Source of the DNA: Rhodospirillales bacterium 70-18
GTDB lineage: Bacteria; Pseudomonadota; Alphaproteobacteria; Acetobacterales; Acetobacteraceae
Assembly (NCBI GenBank): GCA_001899585.1
Contig: MKWE01000005.1
Coordinates: 1 to 64,000, forward strand
DNA: 64,000 bases
Direction of reading: 5' to 3'
Shown: positions 22,976-31,702 of the stretch, piece after piece
How the letters are laid out: each line of letters starts with the position of its first letter
Position numbering within the stretch: the first letter of the stretch is position 1
The notes under the pieces: model-generated
Seen by the model: the letters and a program-made list of their open reading frames with translations, nothing else
Database searches by the model: none
Told to the model about the DNA's origin: nothing
Program-made: the position numbers and the translations under genes

Positions 22976-23566
22976 ATCGCCAGAAAGCCGCCTTCGCCGC
23001 CCGCCCCCCCGGCCGGCCCGCCGCCCCCGGGCAAGGCGAAGCCTGCCGCCTCGCCGCGCAGCCGCGCCGGCGCGCGCAAACCGGCCGTGCCCAAGGCGCT
23101 GGCCGCCACCCCAGGCACGCCGCGCAAGAAGGCCGCGGTCGCCGGCCCGGCCGGCAAGCCGCGCCGCGCCCCCGCCGCCCGCCCGGTCGCCCCCGAGCGG
23201 CTGGACGAGTTGCAGAAGGTGATCGTCACCTCGCTGGAGGACGACAAGGCCGAGGCCGTGGTGGCCATCGACCTCGCCGGCCGCGCCACCTTCGCCGACC
23301 GCATGGTGATCGCCACCGGCCTCGCCGACCGCCAGATCTCCGCCATGGCGACCCATCTGGAGGAAAAACTGCACGAAGCCGGCCTGAAACGGGTGCAGAT
23401 CGAGGGCGCCGGCGGGTCCGACTGGGTGCTGATCGACGCCGGCGACATCATCGTCCACCTGTTCAAGCCCGAGGCGCGGGCGATGTACGGGCTGGAGCGG
23501 ATGTGGGGCGCCGAGTTGGACGAAGCCGCTCCCGAGCCGGAAGGCCCGCCGCCCGGCGCCGCCTGA
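22976..23566 (+). CDS. rsfS: ribosomal silencing factor RsfS, start codon unclear
   Basis: RsfS (Iojap family) binds L14 and blocks subunit joining when nutrients are short. The conserved domain runs from [20 protein letters not shown] through [49 protein letters not shown]. Before it lies about 80 residues of Pro/Ala/Lys/Arg-rich sequence. AGGAG at 22962-22966 is ideally placed for an ATC at 22976 (IARKPPSPP). The first standard start is a GTG at 23087, without a ribosome site. So either a rare AUC start, a base error, or a shorter protein. It is followed 4 bases later by rlmH. Confidence 0.88.
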   Translation: MARKPPSPPAPPAGPPPPGKAKPAASPRSRAGARKPAVPKALAATPGTPRKKAAVAGPAGKPRRAPAARPVAPERLDELQKVIVTSLEDDKAEAVVAIDLAGRATFADRMVIATGLADRQISAMATHLEEKLHEAGLKRVQIEGAGGSDWVLIDAGDIIVHLFKPEARAMYGLERMWGAELDEAAPEPEGPPPGAA

Positions 23567-23570
23567 GCCG

Positions 23571-24035
23571 ATGGCCGAGCTGCGCCTGATCGCCGTCGGC
23601 CGGCTCGGCAGCGGGCCGGAGGCGGCGCTGTTCGCCCGCTATGCCGCCCGCCTGCGCCCGCCCCTGGCCGTCACCGAGATCGCCGATGCGCGCGGCAGCG
23701 CCGCCGAGGTCAAGCGCCGCGAGGGGGCCGCCCTGCTCGCCGCCCTGCCGCCGGCCGCATTGGCGGTGGCGCTGGACCTGGGCGGCCGCGCGCCGGACAG
23801 CCTGGCCTTCGCCGGCCTGCTGTCACGCTGGCTGGAGCAGGGGCGGCCGGTCTGCTTCCTGATCGGCGGCGCCGAGGGGCTGGACGCCGAGGTGCTCGCC
23901 CGCGCCGACCACGTGCTGTCGTTCGGCGCCTTCACCTGGCCGCATCTGCTCGTGCGCACCATGCTGGCCGAACAGCTCTACCGCGCCCGCGCCATCGCCG
24001 CCGGGCATCCGTATCATCGGGCGGGGCGGCCGTAG
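23571..24035 (+). CDS. rlmH: 23S rRNA pseudouridine-1915 N3-methyltransferase
   Basis: RlmH methylates pseudouridine 1915 in helix 69 using SAM. The 154-residue SPOUT protein has the knot segments [19 protein letters not shown] and [22 protein letters not shown] with the terminal [10 protein letters not shown], all diagnostic. Spacing to rsfS is 4 bases, the usual rsfS-rlmH pair. Confidence 0.96.
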   Translation: MAELRLIAVGRLGSGPEAALFARYAARLRPPLAVTEIADARGSAAEVKRREGAALLAALPPAALAVALDLGGRAPDSLAFAGLLSRWLEQGRPVCFLIGGAEGLDAEVLARADHVLSFGAFTWPHLLVRTMLAEQLYRARAIAAGHPYHRAGRP

Positions 24036-24120
24036 TCGAGCGAAGGACGGCTCGCCGCCATTGTCCAAGCGGGCGCGTGGCGGTAGGGATCGCCAACGCC
24101 TTGCAGCCGGGAGTCCACCA

Positions 24121-25647
24121 ATGTCCGTACCGAAGCCTGTCATGCTGGTGATCCTGGATGGCTGGGGCTGGCGCGAGGAAGCGGCGGACAACGCCGTGCG
24201 CCAGGCCCGCACCCCCACATTCGACCGGCTGTGGTCCGCCGGCCCGCACGCCTTCCTGCGCACCAGCGGGCTGGATGTTGGGCTGCCGGCGGGGCAGATG
24301 GGCAATTCCGAGGTCGGGCACCTGAACATCGGCGCCGGCCGCGTGGTGATGCAGGACCTGCCGCGCATCGGCGCCGCGGTGGAGGATGGTTCGCTGGCCA
24401 CCCTGCCCGCCCTGCGGGAGCTGATCGGCAAGCTGCGCGCCAGCGGCGGCACCTGCCACCTGTTCGGCCTGGTCTCGCCCGGCGGCGTGCATTCGCACCA
24501 GGACCATGCCGTGGCGCTGGCCCGGGCGCTGGCGCAGGCGGGCATTCCCACCGTCGCGCACGCCTTCCTGGACGGGCGCGACACGCCGCCGCGCTCGGCC
24601 GGCGCGGACCTGCGCCGCTTCATGGCCGACCTGCCGGCGGGGGTGCCGATCGGCACCGTCAGCGGCCGCTACTACGCCATGGACCGCGACAAAAGATGGG
24701 AGCGGGTGGCGAAAGCCTATCTGGCGATGGCCGAAGGGGAGGGCCCGGCCTTCGCCGACGCCCCCAGCGTGGTCGACGCCGCCTATGGCAGCGACATCAG
24801 CGACGAATTCGTGGTGCCGGCCGTGGTCGGCCCCTATCGCGGCATGAAGGATGGCGACGGCCTGCTGTGCTTCAACTACCGGGCCGACCGGGTGCGCGAG
24901 ATCTTCGCTCCGATGGTCGAGCCGGGCTTCAGCGGCTTCCCCCGCCCGCGCGTCCTGCGCTTCGCCGCCGTCGCCGGCATGACTCGCTACAGCGACGCGC
25001 TGGCCCCCTACATGGACGCGCTGTTCGCGCCGCAGCCGATGGCGCACCTGCTCGGCCAGGTGGTCGCCGCCGCCGGCCGCACCCAGCTGCGCATGGCCGA
25101 GACCGAGAAATACCCGCACGTCACCTATTTCCTGAACGGCGGCGTCGAGGTTCCGAACCCGGGCGAGGACCGCATCATGGTGCCCTCGCCGAAAGTCGCC
25201 ACCTACGACCTGCAACCCGAGATGTCGGCGCCTGAACTCACCGACAAGGCGGTGGCGGCGATCGGCGCCGGCACCTACGACCTGATCGTGCTGAACTTCG
25301 CCAATGCCGACATGGTGGGCCACACCGGCAGCCTGCCCGCGGCGATCCGCGCGGTGGAGGCGGTGGATGCCGGCCTGGGCCGCATCGCCGCCGCCGTGGC
25401 CGCGCAGGGCGGCGCCCTGCTGGTCACCGCCGACCACGGCAATTGCGAGATGATGCGCGACCCGGTGACCGGTGGCCCGCATACCGCGCATACCACCAAC
25501 CCGGTGCCGGTGATGCTGCAAGGCGGGCCGGGCCGCGCGCTGCACGACGGCCGGCTGGCCGACATCGCGCCCACCCTGCTCGCCCTGATGGGCCTGCCCC
25601 AACCGGCCGAGATGACCGGCACATCGCTGCTCGACCCGCCGGCGTGA
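24121..25647 (+). CDS. gpmI: 2,3-bisphosphoglycerate-independent phosphoglycerate mutase
   Basis: GpmI interconverts 3- and 2-phosphoglycerate through a phosphoserine, with two metal ions. The 508-residue product begins with the alkaline-phosphatase-superfamily motif VMLVILDGWGWRE. The serine is in MGNSEVGHLNIGAGR (about residue 64), and HSHQDHAVAL, DGRDTPPRSA, LNFANADMVGHTG and TADHGNCEMM carry further metal and substrate ligands. GGGAG precedes the ATG at 24121; an upstream in-frame start would overlap rlmH spacer sequence without a ribosome site. The stop overlaps the next gene (GTGA). Confidence 0.97.
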   Translation: MSVPKPVMLVILDGWGWREEAADNAVRQARTPTFDRLWSAGPHAFLRTSGLDVGLPAGQMGNSEVGHLNIGAGRVVMQDLPRIGAAVEDGSLATLPALRELIGKLRASGGTCHLFGLVSPGGVHSHQDHAVALARALAQAGIPTVAHAFLDGRDTPPRSAGADLRRFMADLPAGVPIGTVSGRYYAMDRDKRWERVAKAYLAMAEGEGPAFADAPSVVDAAYGSDISDEFVVPAVVGPYRGMKDGDGLLCFNYRADRVREIFAPMVEPGFSGFPRPRVLRFAAVAGMTRYSDALAPYMDALFAPQPMAHLLGQVVAAAGRTQLRMAETEKYPHVTYFLNGGVEVPNPGEDRIMVPSPKVATYDLQPEMSAPELTDKAVAAIGAGTYDLIVLNFANADMVGHTGSLPAAIRAVEAVDAGLGRIAAAVAAQGGALLVTADHGNCEMMRDPVTGGPHTAHTTNPVPVMLQGGPGRALHDGRLADIAPTLLALMGLPQPAEMTGTSLLDPPA

Positions 25648-26903
25648 ACCGCCGGGCGCCCTCGCCCGCCAGCCTGTTGGGCGTCGGGCTGCTGCTGGGC
25701 GCGGCACTCGGGCTGTCGGGCCCGGCCGCCGCCAAGGCGCAGCCGACGCCGCAGCAGGTCCAGGCCGCCGAGCGCGCCCGCGCCGCCGAGTTGAAGGCCC
25801 AGCAGGAGGCCGCCGCCCGCGCCACCGCCGCCCGCGCCGACGAGGCCCGGCTGTCGCAGATGCAGGCACAGGCGCTGGCCCGCCTGCACACCGCCGAGGC
25901 CGCCACCGAGGCGGCCGCCGCGCGCATCCAGGCGCTGGAGCAGCGCCGCCGCGCCGCCGAGGCCCGGCTGGCCCGCCGCGCGGCCGACATCGCGCCGCTG
26001 CTGCCGCTGCTGGAGCGGCTGTCGCTCTATCCGGCGGAAACCCTGCTGGCGCTGAAGCTGCCGCCCGAGCAGGCGATCCGCGGCATGCTGGTGCTGGGCG
26101 GCATCGCCCGCCAGCTGGAGCAGGATGCCGCCGCCCTGCGCGCCGAACAGGCCGAGGTGGCCAGCCTGAAGGCGGCGGTGGACGGCGAGTTGCCGGGCCT
26201 GGCCGCCGCCCGCGCCGCCCAGGCCCAGGCCGCTGCGGCGCTGGACGACCAGTTGCGGCAAACCCGGCAGGCGCTGCACAGCGCCGAGGCCGATGCCGCC
26301 GCCGCCGCCCGCCGCGCCGCCGCCGAGGCCGCCCGCGCCGCCGATCTGCGCGCCGCCATCGCCGAGATCGAGGCCGCCCGCCGCGCCGCTGAGGAGCGCG
26401 CCCGCCAGGAGGCCGCGCTGGCGCAGCGCCGCAAGCAGACCGCGGAGGCCGCCGCGGCCAGAAGCCGGCAGGAGGCGCTGGCCCGCCCCGCCGGCCCCGG
26501 GCTGGACAGCGCGCGCGGCCCGGCCACCGCCCCGGTGGCCGGGCAGGTGGTGCGCGCCTGGGGCGACCCCACCGTCGCCGGCCCGGCCACCGGTGTCTCC
26601 TACCAGGCGGCCGGCGCGGCGCGCGTGGTCTCGCCCTGCTCCGGGCGGGTGGTGTTCGCCGCCCCGTTCCGCAGCTTCGGCCTGTTGATGATCATCGATT
26701 GCGGCGGCGGCTACCATTTCGTGCTGTCCGGCTTCGCCCGCATGGACGCCCCGGTCGGCCAGCACGTCGCGGCCGGCGCACCGGTGGGGGTGATGCCGGA
26801 CTGGGACCCGCAATCCGCCGCCAGCCGCCCATTACTTTATGTTGAGTTGCGCCATGGCGGCCAGGCGGTCGATCCTGCCACGTTCCTGCGTGGCAAGGGC
26901 TGA
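25644..26903 (+). CDS. EnvC-like murein hydrolase activator (degenerate M23)
   Basis: A 419-residue exported protein. GTG 25644 overlaps the gpmI stop and starts a signal peptide ending near GPAAAKA. Residues about 35-290 are Ala/Glu/Arg-rich coiled coil (KAQQEAAARATAARADEA and many heptads). The C-terminal ~100 residues have the LytM/M23 fold but lack its zinc ligands: the position of HxxxD reads GVSYQAAG, the usual DHG reads DCGGG and the HLHFE strand reads LLYVELRH. This is the pattern of EnvC, which activates amidases during division instead of cutting itself. ctpA follows, as in many alphaproteobacteria. Confidence 0.85.
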   Translation: MNRRAPSPASLLGVGLLLGAALGLSGPAAAKAQPTPQQVQAAERARAAELKAQQEAAARATAARADEARLSQMQAQALARLHTAEAATEAAAARIQALEQRRRAAEARLARRAADIAPLLPLLERLSLYPAETLLALKLPPEQAIRGMLVLGGIARQLEQDAAALRAEQAEVASLKAAVDGELPGLAAARAAQAQAAAALDDQLRQTRQALHSAEADAAAAARRAAAEAARAADLRAAIAEIEAARRAAEERARQEAALAQRRKQTAEAAAARSRQEALARPAGPGLDSARGPATAPVAGQVVRAWGDPTVAGPATGVSYQAAGAARVVSPCSGRVVFAAPFRSFGLLMIIDCGGGYHFVLSGFARMDAPVGQHVAAGAPVGVMPDWDPQSAASRPLLYVELRHGGQAVDPATFLRGKG

Positions 26904-26927
26904 TTATCTGCGCTAGGAGTGCGGTCG

Positions 26928-26964
26928 GGCACGCGCCGGCCCTGGGACTCGCCCGGCGCGTGCC
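26928..26964 (+). terminator. 12-bp GC hairpin between envC-like gene and ctpA
   Basis: GGCACGCGCCGG and CCGGCGCGTGCC form a perfect stem with a 13-base loop. There is no T-run after it (TATGTAAG follows), so it may be a pause or mRNA-stability element rather than a full terminator. Confidence 0.5.
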
Positions 26965-27034
26965 TATGTAAGGGCTGCTCCGGTTGGGCTGAATTGCGGC
27001 GGCAGACCCGCCGCCGCGCAAGAGGGATTCGGGT

Positions 27035-28450
27035 ATGAAGCTTCGCACTGGGCTGCTGCTGGGTGCCGCCTTCGCCGTTGGCGTGATCGTGGGCCCCGTG
27101 CTCGGCGGCCCCACCGTGCGGCTGTGGCAGCACGAACTGGGCGGATCGCTGTTCCCCGCCGCCCTGGCGCAGCAGGCCGCCAACGGCACAGAGGGCGACA
27201 AGGCCGACACCTACCGGCTGCTCAACCTGTTCGCCGACGTGTTCGAGCGGGTGCGCGCCGAATACGTCCAGCCCGTGAGCGACCGCGAGCTGATCGAGAA
27301 CGCTATCAACGGCATGCTCACCGGGCTGGACCCGCACAGCAGCTACATGAACGCCAAGTCCTTCCGCGACATGCAGGTGCAGACCCGCGGCGAATTCGGC
27401 GGCCTGGGCATCGAGGTGACGCAGGAGGGCGGCTACATCAAGGTGATCAGCCCGATCGACGACACCCCGGCCAGCCGCGCCGGCGTGAAGGCCGGCGACC
27501 TGATCACCCAGCTCAACGGCAAGACCGTGCAGGGGCTGAGCCTGAACGACGCCGTGGACAGGATGCGCGGCCCGCCCAACACCCCGATCAGCCTCACCCT
27601 GCGCCGCCAGGGCGTGGACAAGCCCATCGAAGTTACGATGAAGCGCGAGGTCATCAAGATCCAGGTGGTGAAATCCCACCTGGAAGCGCCGGACATCGCC
27701 TATATCCGCATCACCAGCTTCAGCGAACAGACCGATACCGGCCTGCGCGCCGCCTTCAAGAAGCTGCAGGAGGAGGCGCACGGCAAGCTGCGCGGCCTGG
27801 TGCTGGACCTGCGCAACAACCCCGGCGGCCTGTTGGACCAGGCGATCTCGGTCTCCGACGACCTGCTGGACCGTGGCGAGATCGTCTCCACCCGCGCCCG
27901 CCACCCCGAGGACGGGCAGCGCTGGAACGCCAAGCCCGGCGACATCACCGACGGCCTGCCGATCGTGGTGCTGATCAACGGCGGTTCGGCCTCGGCCAGC
28001 GAGATCGTCGCCGGCGCGTTGCAGGACCAGCGCCGCGCTATCCTGATGGGCAGCCGCAGCTTCGGCAAAGGCAGCGTGCAAACGGTGATGCCGCTGCCCG
28101 GCAACGGCGCCATGCGGCTGACCACGGCGCGCTACTACACGCCCTCCGGCCGCTCCATCCAGGGCCTGGGCATCACTCCGGATATCGAGGTGCATGCCTC
28201 CCGCAGCGAGGTTCCCACCTTTGGCCCGGCGCGCGAGGCCGATCTGCGCGGCGCGCTGAGCAACACCGGCGGCGCGCCGCAGAACGCCGCACCGCCGCGC
28301 AACGACCTGCCGGCGATCGCCAAGGACATCCCCAAGCTGCCGCCCGAGGACCAGCCCAAATACGACCCCGCCGACTGGAAGACCGACTTCCAGTTGCAGG
28401 AGGCGCTGAAGGTGCTGCACGCGATGCCGGAGAAGGGCGCCGCCCGCTGA
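27035..28450 (+). CDS. ctpA: carboxy-terminal processing protease (S41)
   Basis: A periplasmic S41 protease that trims envelope proteins. The 471-residue product starts with an uncleaved-looking signal anchor (LLLGAAFAVGVIVGPVLGG). The N-terminal helical part contains LLNLFADVFERVRAEYV and GLDPHSSYMN. A PDZ domain covers about residues 120-210 (GGLGIEVTQEGGYIKVISP). The catalytic core has Ser in NGGSASASEIVAGALQD (about 322) and the general-base Lys in SRSFGKGSVQT (about 347). A Pro-rich tail follows. GAGGGA precedes the ATG. Confidence 0.96.
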   Translation: MKLRTGLLLGAAFAVGVIVGPVLGGPTVRLWQHELGGSLFPAALAQQAANGTEGDKADTYRLLNLFADVFERVRAEYVQPVSDRELIENAINGMLTGLDPHSSYMNAKSFRDMQVQTRGEFGGLGIEVTQEGGYIKVISPIDDTPASRAGVKAGDLITQLNGKTVQGLSLNDAVDRMRGPPNTPISLTLRRQGVDKPIEVTMKREVIKIQVVKSHLEAPDIAYIRITSFSEQTDTGLRAAFKKLQEEAHGKLRGLVLDLRNNPGGLLDQAISVSDDLLDRGEIVSTRARHPEDGQRWNAKPGDITDGLPIVVLINGGSASASEIVAGALQDQRRAILMGSRSFGKGSVQTVMPLPGNGAMRLTTARYYTPSGRSIQGLGITPDIEVHASRSEVPTFGPAREADLRGALSNTGGAPQNAAPPRNDLPAIAKDIPKLPPEDQPKYDPADWKTDFQLQEALKVLHAMPEKGAAR

Positions 28451-28596
28451 CCGGCACGCACCCGGTCAACCGCGCGTAAAGATATTGCTGCCAGGCTCGG
28501 CGCCATGCCGGCCGGCATTTCGGCCCTGACGCGGCTGCCCGGACGGTGATATTGCTCCGGTTCGCGTGGATGCGCGTGGACGGGACAGGAGACGGC

Positions 28597-29766
28597 GTGG
28601 CAGCGCGAGACAGCACGGCGGAAGCCGAACCGCGGCGATCGGTGGCGTGGCGTGCCCTGGGGTGGTTCTGGGCGGTGGTGCTGGTCGGGACCGCCGGCGG
28701 CGCCGGGGTGCTGCAATATCTCGGCCCGCTGCCCTCGCCACCCCCCGCCCCAGCCAGCGCTTCACCGGCCGCCCCGCCGGCCGCCGCACCCGCCGCCTCG
28801 CAGGCCATGCCCCTGCCGGACGCACTCCCGCCGAATGCACCGGGCACCCGTATCGCCGCCCCCGACCCCGCCTTGCTGGAACCGGCGCCGGGCGCGCCGA
28901 ATGCCCGATTGCCACGGATCGGCGCGGACGGGCGGCTGCCGATGCGCGCCTACGCCGCCGGCTATGACCCCGCCGACCCGCGCCCGCGCGTCGCCGTGCT
29001 GCTGGCCAACGTCGCCATGGGCGAGCAGGACAGCGAGGAGGCGATCAATACCCTCCCCTCGGCGGTCTCGCTCGCCATCTCGCCCTATGCGCAACACCCC
29101 GGCCGGCTGCTGGAACTGGCGCGCGCCACCGGCCACGAGATGCTGGTGGGCATCCCGATGGAGCCGCAGGGCTATCCGATCAACGACCCCGGCCCGCAGG
29201 CGCTGATGACCGGGCTCTCCCCCGCCGAGAACGCCGCCCGGCTGGACCGCGTGCTGTCGCTGTTCGCCGGCTATGTCGGCGCCACCGGCGCCATGGGCAA
29301 CGGGTTGCGCGGCGAGCGCTATGCCGCCTCCGAGCAGATCACGCCGATGCTGGACACGCTGGCCCGCCGCGGCCTGCTCTATGTGGACCCCCGGCCAGGC
29401 GGCACGCTGCCGCCGCAGGCGGGCGCCCACACCGTCAGCCGCGCGGTCGACGTGGTGCTCGATGAACCGCCGCTGCGCGTGGAGATCGAGGCCAAGCTGG
29501 CCCAGTTGGAGAAGCTGGCGCAGGACCACGGCAGCGCGCTCGCTTTGGCCGGCGCCCCCTCGCCGGTCACCACCGCCCGGCTGGCCGCCTGGGCCGCCGG
29601 CCTGGCGCAGCGCGGCCTGGTGCTGGTGCCGGTCAGCGCCCTGGTGGCGCCACAGCCCCCCACCCCGACTGCCGCGGCCCCGACTGGCAAGGACCCGACT
29701 GGCAAGGACCCGACTGGCAAGGACCCGACTGCCGCGGCCCCGCCTGCCAAGGACCCGCCCCGATGA
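28597..29766 (+). CDS. divergent polysaccharide deacetylase (YibQ/DUF610) family
   Basis: About 389 residues from GTG 28597, chosen because AGGAGA lies 5 bases before it; ATG and other starts further up lack such a site. A single membrane span (about residues 22-42) is followed by a Pro/Ala linker. The deacetylase-like domain covers about 95-345, with PRVAVLLANVAMGEQDSEEAI, LPSAVSLAISPYAQHPGRLLELARATGHEMLVGIPMEPQGYP and GVDVVLDEPP-like AVDVVLDEPPLRVEIE (cited in part). The metal triad of true deacetylases is not evident. The C-terminus is low-complexity with PTGKD repeated three times. It sits between ctpA and rppH as in many alphaproteobacteria. Role presumably in the envelope. Confidence 0.82.
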   Translation: MAARDSTAEAEPRRSVAWRALGWFWAVVLVGTAGGAGVLQYLGPLPSPPPAPASASPAAPPAAAPAASQAMPLPDALPPNAPGTRIAAPDPALLEPAPGAPNARLPRIGADGRLPMRAYAAGYDPADPRPRVAVLLANVAMGEQDSEEAINTLPSAVSLAISPYAQHPGRLLELARATGHEMLVGIPMEPQGYPINDPGPQALMTGLSPAENAARLDRVLSLFAGYVGATGAMGNGLRGERYAASEQITPMLDTLARRGLLYVDPRPGGTLPPQAGAHTVSRAVDVVLDEPPLRVEIEAKLAQLEKLAQDHGSALALAGAPSPVTTARLAAWAAGLAQRGLVLVPVSALVAPQPPTPTAAAPTGKDPTGKDPTGKDPTAAAPPAKDPPR

Positions 29767-30254
29767 CGACGCCCGCCCTGCTGCCCTATCGGCCGAATGT
29801 CGGCGCCGTGCTGTTCAACCGGCATGGCGAGGTGTTCGTCGCCCGCCGCGCCGACCTGCCCAATGCCGAGGGCGCACCGGGCGGCTGGCAATTGCCGCAA
29901 GGCGGCATCGACGAGGGCGAGGACCCGCGCGGCGCGGTGCTGCGCGAACTGGCCGAGGAGATCGGCACCGACCGCGCCGAGATCATCGGCGAACACCCGC
30001 ACTGGCTGACCTACGACCTGCCGGCCGACCTGCTGGGCATCGCCCTCGGCGGCCGCTACCGCGGCCAGCGGCAACGCTGGTTCGCGCTGCGCTTCCTGGG
30101 CGAAGCGGCGGACATCCGGCTGGACCTGGACCCCCACCCGGAATTCGACGCCTGGCGCTGGGTGGCGCTGACCGAGCTTCCGGCCCTCGCGGTGCCATTC
30201 AAACGGCCGATCTACGACATCCTGGCCGCATCTTTCGCCGCCTTTGCCCGCTGA
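29763..30254 (+). CDS. rppH: RNA pyrophosphohydrolase
   Basis: RppH removes pyrophosphate from 5' ends of mRNA and so starts decay. The 163-residue Nudix protein has YRPNVGAVLFNRHGEVFVARR and the Nudix box in GGIDEGEDPRGAVLRELAEE, preceded by GGWQLPQ. RQRWFALRFLG and EFDAWRWVALTELP complete the family pattern. ATG 29763 overlaps the preceding stop (ATGA). Confidence 0.96.
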   Translation: MTTPALLPYRPNVGAVLFNRHGEVFVARRADLPNAEGAPGGWQLPQGGIDEGEDPRGAVLRELAEEIGTDRAEIIGEHPHWLTYDLPADLLGIALGGRYRGQRQRWFALRFLGEAADIRLDLDPHPEFDAWRWVALTELPALAVPFKRPIYDILAASFAAFAR

Positions 30255-30312
30255 GGCCCGGCACCCGGCTCCACCGGCGCGCGACCCCGCCCGCCAGCCA
30301 AGCCGGCAACAC

Positions 30313-30340
30313 AAAAAATGGCGGCCATTTCTGGCCGCCA
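30313..30340 (-). terminator. terminator of the first PEP-CTERM gene
   Basis: TGGCGGCCA (30319-30327) and TGGCCGCCA (30332-30340) pair around TTTC. On the minus strand the stem is followed by TTTTTTG, a classical intrinsic terminator for the gene ending at 30378. On the plus strand no T-run follows, so rppH is less well served. Confidence 0.85.
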
Positions 30341-30377
30341 CTTGCTGGTCTCAAATACGGTCGGCGAAGCTGCCGGC

Positions 30378-31109
30378 TTAGCGGGCCCGGCGACGGCGGG
30401 CCATCGCGCCCAGGCCAATCAGGCCGCTGCCCAGCAGCACCATCGACGCGGGCTCCGGAACATTCGGCGGCGGAACGGTGTAGTCGTAAACCACCTGCAC
30501 GATCGCGTTGGCGTTCGTCACTTGCGTGTTGGACCCATTGCCGCCCGCGCCGATGAACGACTGGAACGTCGTTGACGTGAACCCGAGCGTGAACGTGCCG
30601 GTCGTATTGTAGAGCGCGGCGTTGGCTGCGTTGATCAGATTGGTGTCATCCGACGACACGATCGACGGCGGCGCATAGGTGATGCTCTGGCTCGGCGCGA
30701 ATGTCACGCTGCCGGTATCATACAGATCGACGTCGCCATTCAGGCCGCCGTGCGCAGCGAGGGCGGTGTTCAGGGCGGTTTTGTCAGCGGTCGGCGCCGT
30801 CCCGATGGGCGTGATGTTCGAATACGTCACGTATTGGAAGGTGTGCGAGTTGTTCGGATCGCTGTTCGAGACGCTCAGCGACGTCATTGTCTCGGTGACG
30901 AAGAGGCGCAGTTGCACGCTGTTCAGAACAGCGCCGCTGGGGGCGCCAGCGCTCTGGAAATAGTTGAACGTCCCCAAACCAAGCGTACCCGTGATGTCCG
31001 TGGGGGTAATCGCCATCGTGAAGGTCTGCGTGATGGGAACGGCATGGGCGGTGCCGGACATCGCCGCGACCGCCAGCCCCAACGCAGCGACGAACTTGAA
31101 ATGACGCAT
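30378..31109 (-). CDS. PEP-CTERM sorting-domain protein 1
   Basis: A 243-residue exported protein. ATG 31109 follows AGGAGT. Signal peptide: MRHFKFVAALGLAVAAM with cleavage near TAHA. The mature part is rich in Thr, Ser, Asn and Gly (for example NSDPNNSHTFQYVTYSNI), beta-type and without enzymatic motifs. The C-terminus is the exosortase signal: VPEPASMVLLGSGLIGLGAM followed by RRRRAR. Such proteins are cleaved by exosortase and tied to exopolysaccharide or floc formation; no exosortase gene is in the window. GC bias is lower than in neighbours, usual for these surface proteins. A sigma-54 promoter and an upstream 17-bp palindrome precede it. Confidence 0.92.
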   Translation of the reverse strand: MRHFKFVAALGLAVAAMSGTAHAVPITQTFTMAITPTDITGTLGLGTFNYFQSAGAPSGAVLNSVQLRLFVTETMTSLSVSNSDPNNSHTFQYVTYSNITPIGTAPTADKTALNTALAAHGGLNGDVDLYDTGSVTFAPSQSITYAPPSIVSSDDTNLINAANAALYNTTGTFTLGFTSTTFQSFIGAGGNGSNTQVTNANAIVQVVYDYTVPPPNVPEPASMVLLGSGLIGLGAMARRRRAR

Positions 31110-31176
31110 CCTACACTCCTGAAACATGACGCTTTCGGCGCCGCCTTGCGCCAGATGACGCGGATGGAAAGGCAAA

Positions 31177-31192
31177 AGCAAAGGCCATGCCA
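31177..31192 (-). promoter_or_regulatory. sigma-54 (-24/-12) promoter of PEP-CTERM gene 1
   Basis: On the minus strand TGGCATGGCCTTTGCT matches TGGCACG-N4-TTGCW with one difference. GG and GC are at the invariant spacing. Expected transcription start is about 31166, giving a leader of about 57 bases to the ATG at 31109. Confidence 0.8.
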
Positions 31193-31254
31193 AGACAGAA
31201 ATATGTTTGATTTCAACGATCTAAACCCATATCGGCACCTGCCCCGGAGCTCAT

Positions 31255-31271
31255 TGTAAAGAATCCCGACA
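31255..31271 (-). promoter_or_regulatory. PEP-CTERM upstream element, locus 1
   Basis: Plus-strand TGTAAAGAATCCCGACA (gene orientation TGTCGGGATTCTTTACA). It is an imperfect palindrome with TGT/ACA ends, 62 bases upstream of the -24 element. It matches 60915-60931 at 15 of 17 positions. Position and symmetry suit an enhancer-binding activator of sigma-54. Confidence 0.75.
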
Positions 31272-31410
31272 ATTATTTCATGCGCACGATGTGATTCCCG
31301 CCGCCCCGCCCCACCGAATGCCTCCCAAAATCAAAGGCAACTTATTGAAAATACTCTGTAGTTAATCGTGCAAACGGCACCTTCCGGCAACTCTGGTAAG
31401 GCGGGATGGT

Positions 31411-31427
31411 TGTAAAGTTTACCGACT
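31411..31427. promoter_or_regulatory. possible distal copy of the PEP-CTERM element
   Basis: TGTAAAGTTTACCGACT keeps the TGTAAAG-N4-CCGAC core. It stands 156 bases further from the PEP-CTERM gene than the main copy. The sequence with CAG after it also resembles 61027-61046. The rest of the 31110-31465 spacer has no gene. Confidence 0.4.
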
Positions 31428-31465
31428 CAGTGCCGCATCACGGTAGCAAGGCAGCCGCACGCACC

Positions 31466-31654
31466 CTAGTCAGGCTCGTCCCGCTCCAGCCGCGTCCCCT
31501 CGGCCGCGCTCTCCCGCCGGGCCGCCTCCAGCGCGTCGCGCCGCGCCTCGGCCGTGGTGCGGCCGTGCCGCGCCCGGTTCGCCGCCGCCACGGCCGCCGC
31601 CGCCTCGCGCGCGCGCTGCTTCTTCACCCGCCGGAGGTTGACGATCTCGCCCAT
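31466..31654 (-). CDS. DUF4169 family protein
   Basis: A 62-residue basic protein starting MGEIVNLRRVKKQRAREAAA and continuing ANRARHGRTTAEARRDALEA, the hallmark of DUF4169 in alphaproteobacteria. It is one long charged helix with no signal or membrane part. Function is unknown; the Arg/Ala/Glu pattern suggests nucleic acid or ribosome contact, but that is only a guess. It is divergent from the dienelactone hydrolase gene (48 bases between starts). Confidence 0.85.
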   Translation of the reverse strand: MGEIVNLRRVKKQRAREAAAAVAAANRARHGRTTAEARRDALEAARRESAAEGTRLERDEPD

Positions 31655-31702
31655 GGGTCCATCCTTCTCACCACAATGCCAATCCTACAGGGAGACCGAC
31701 GC

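Noticed and set aside
29680-29760. Tandem PTGKD-coding repeat as a CRISPR-like or regulatory array
   Set aside because: The units are 15 bp, directly adjacent without spacers and in frame with the deacetylase-family protein; simple coding slippage.
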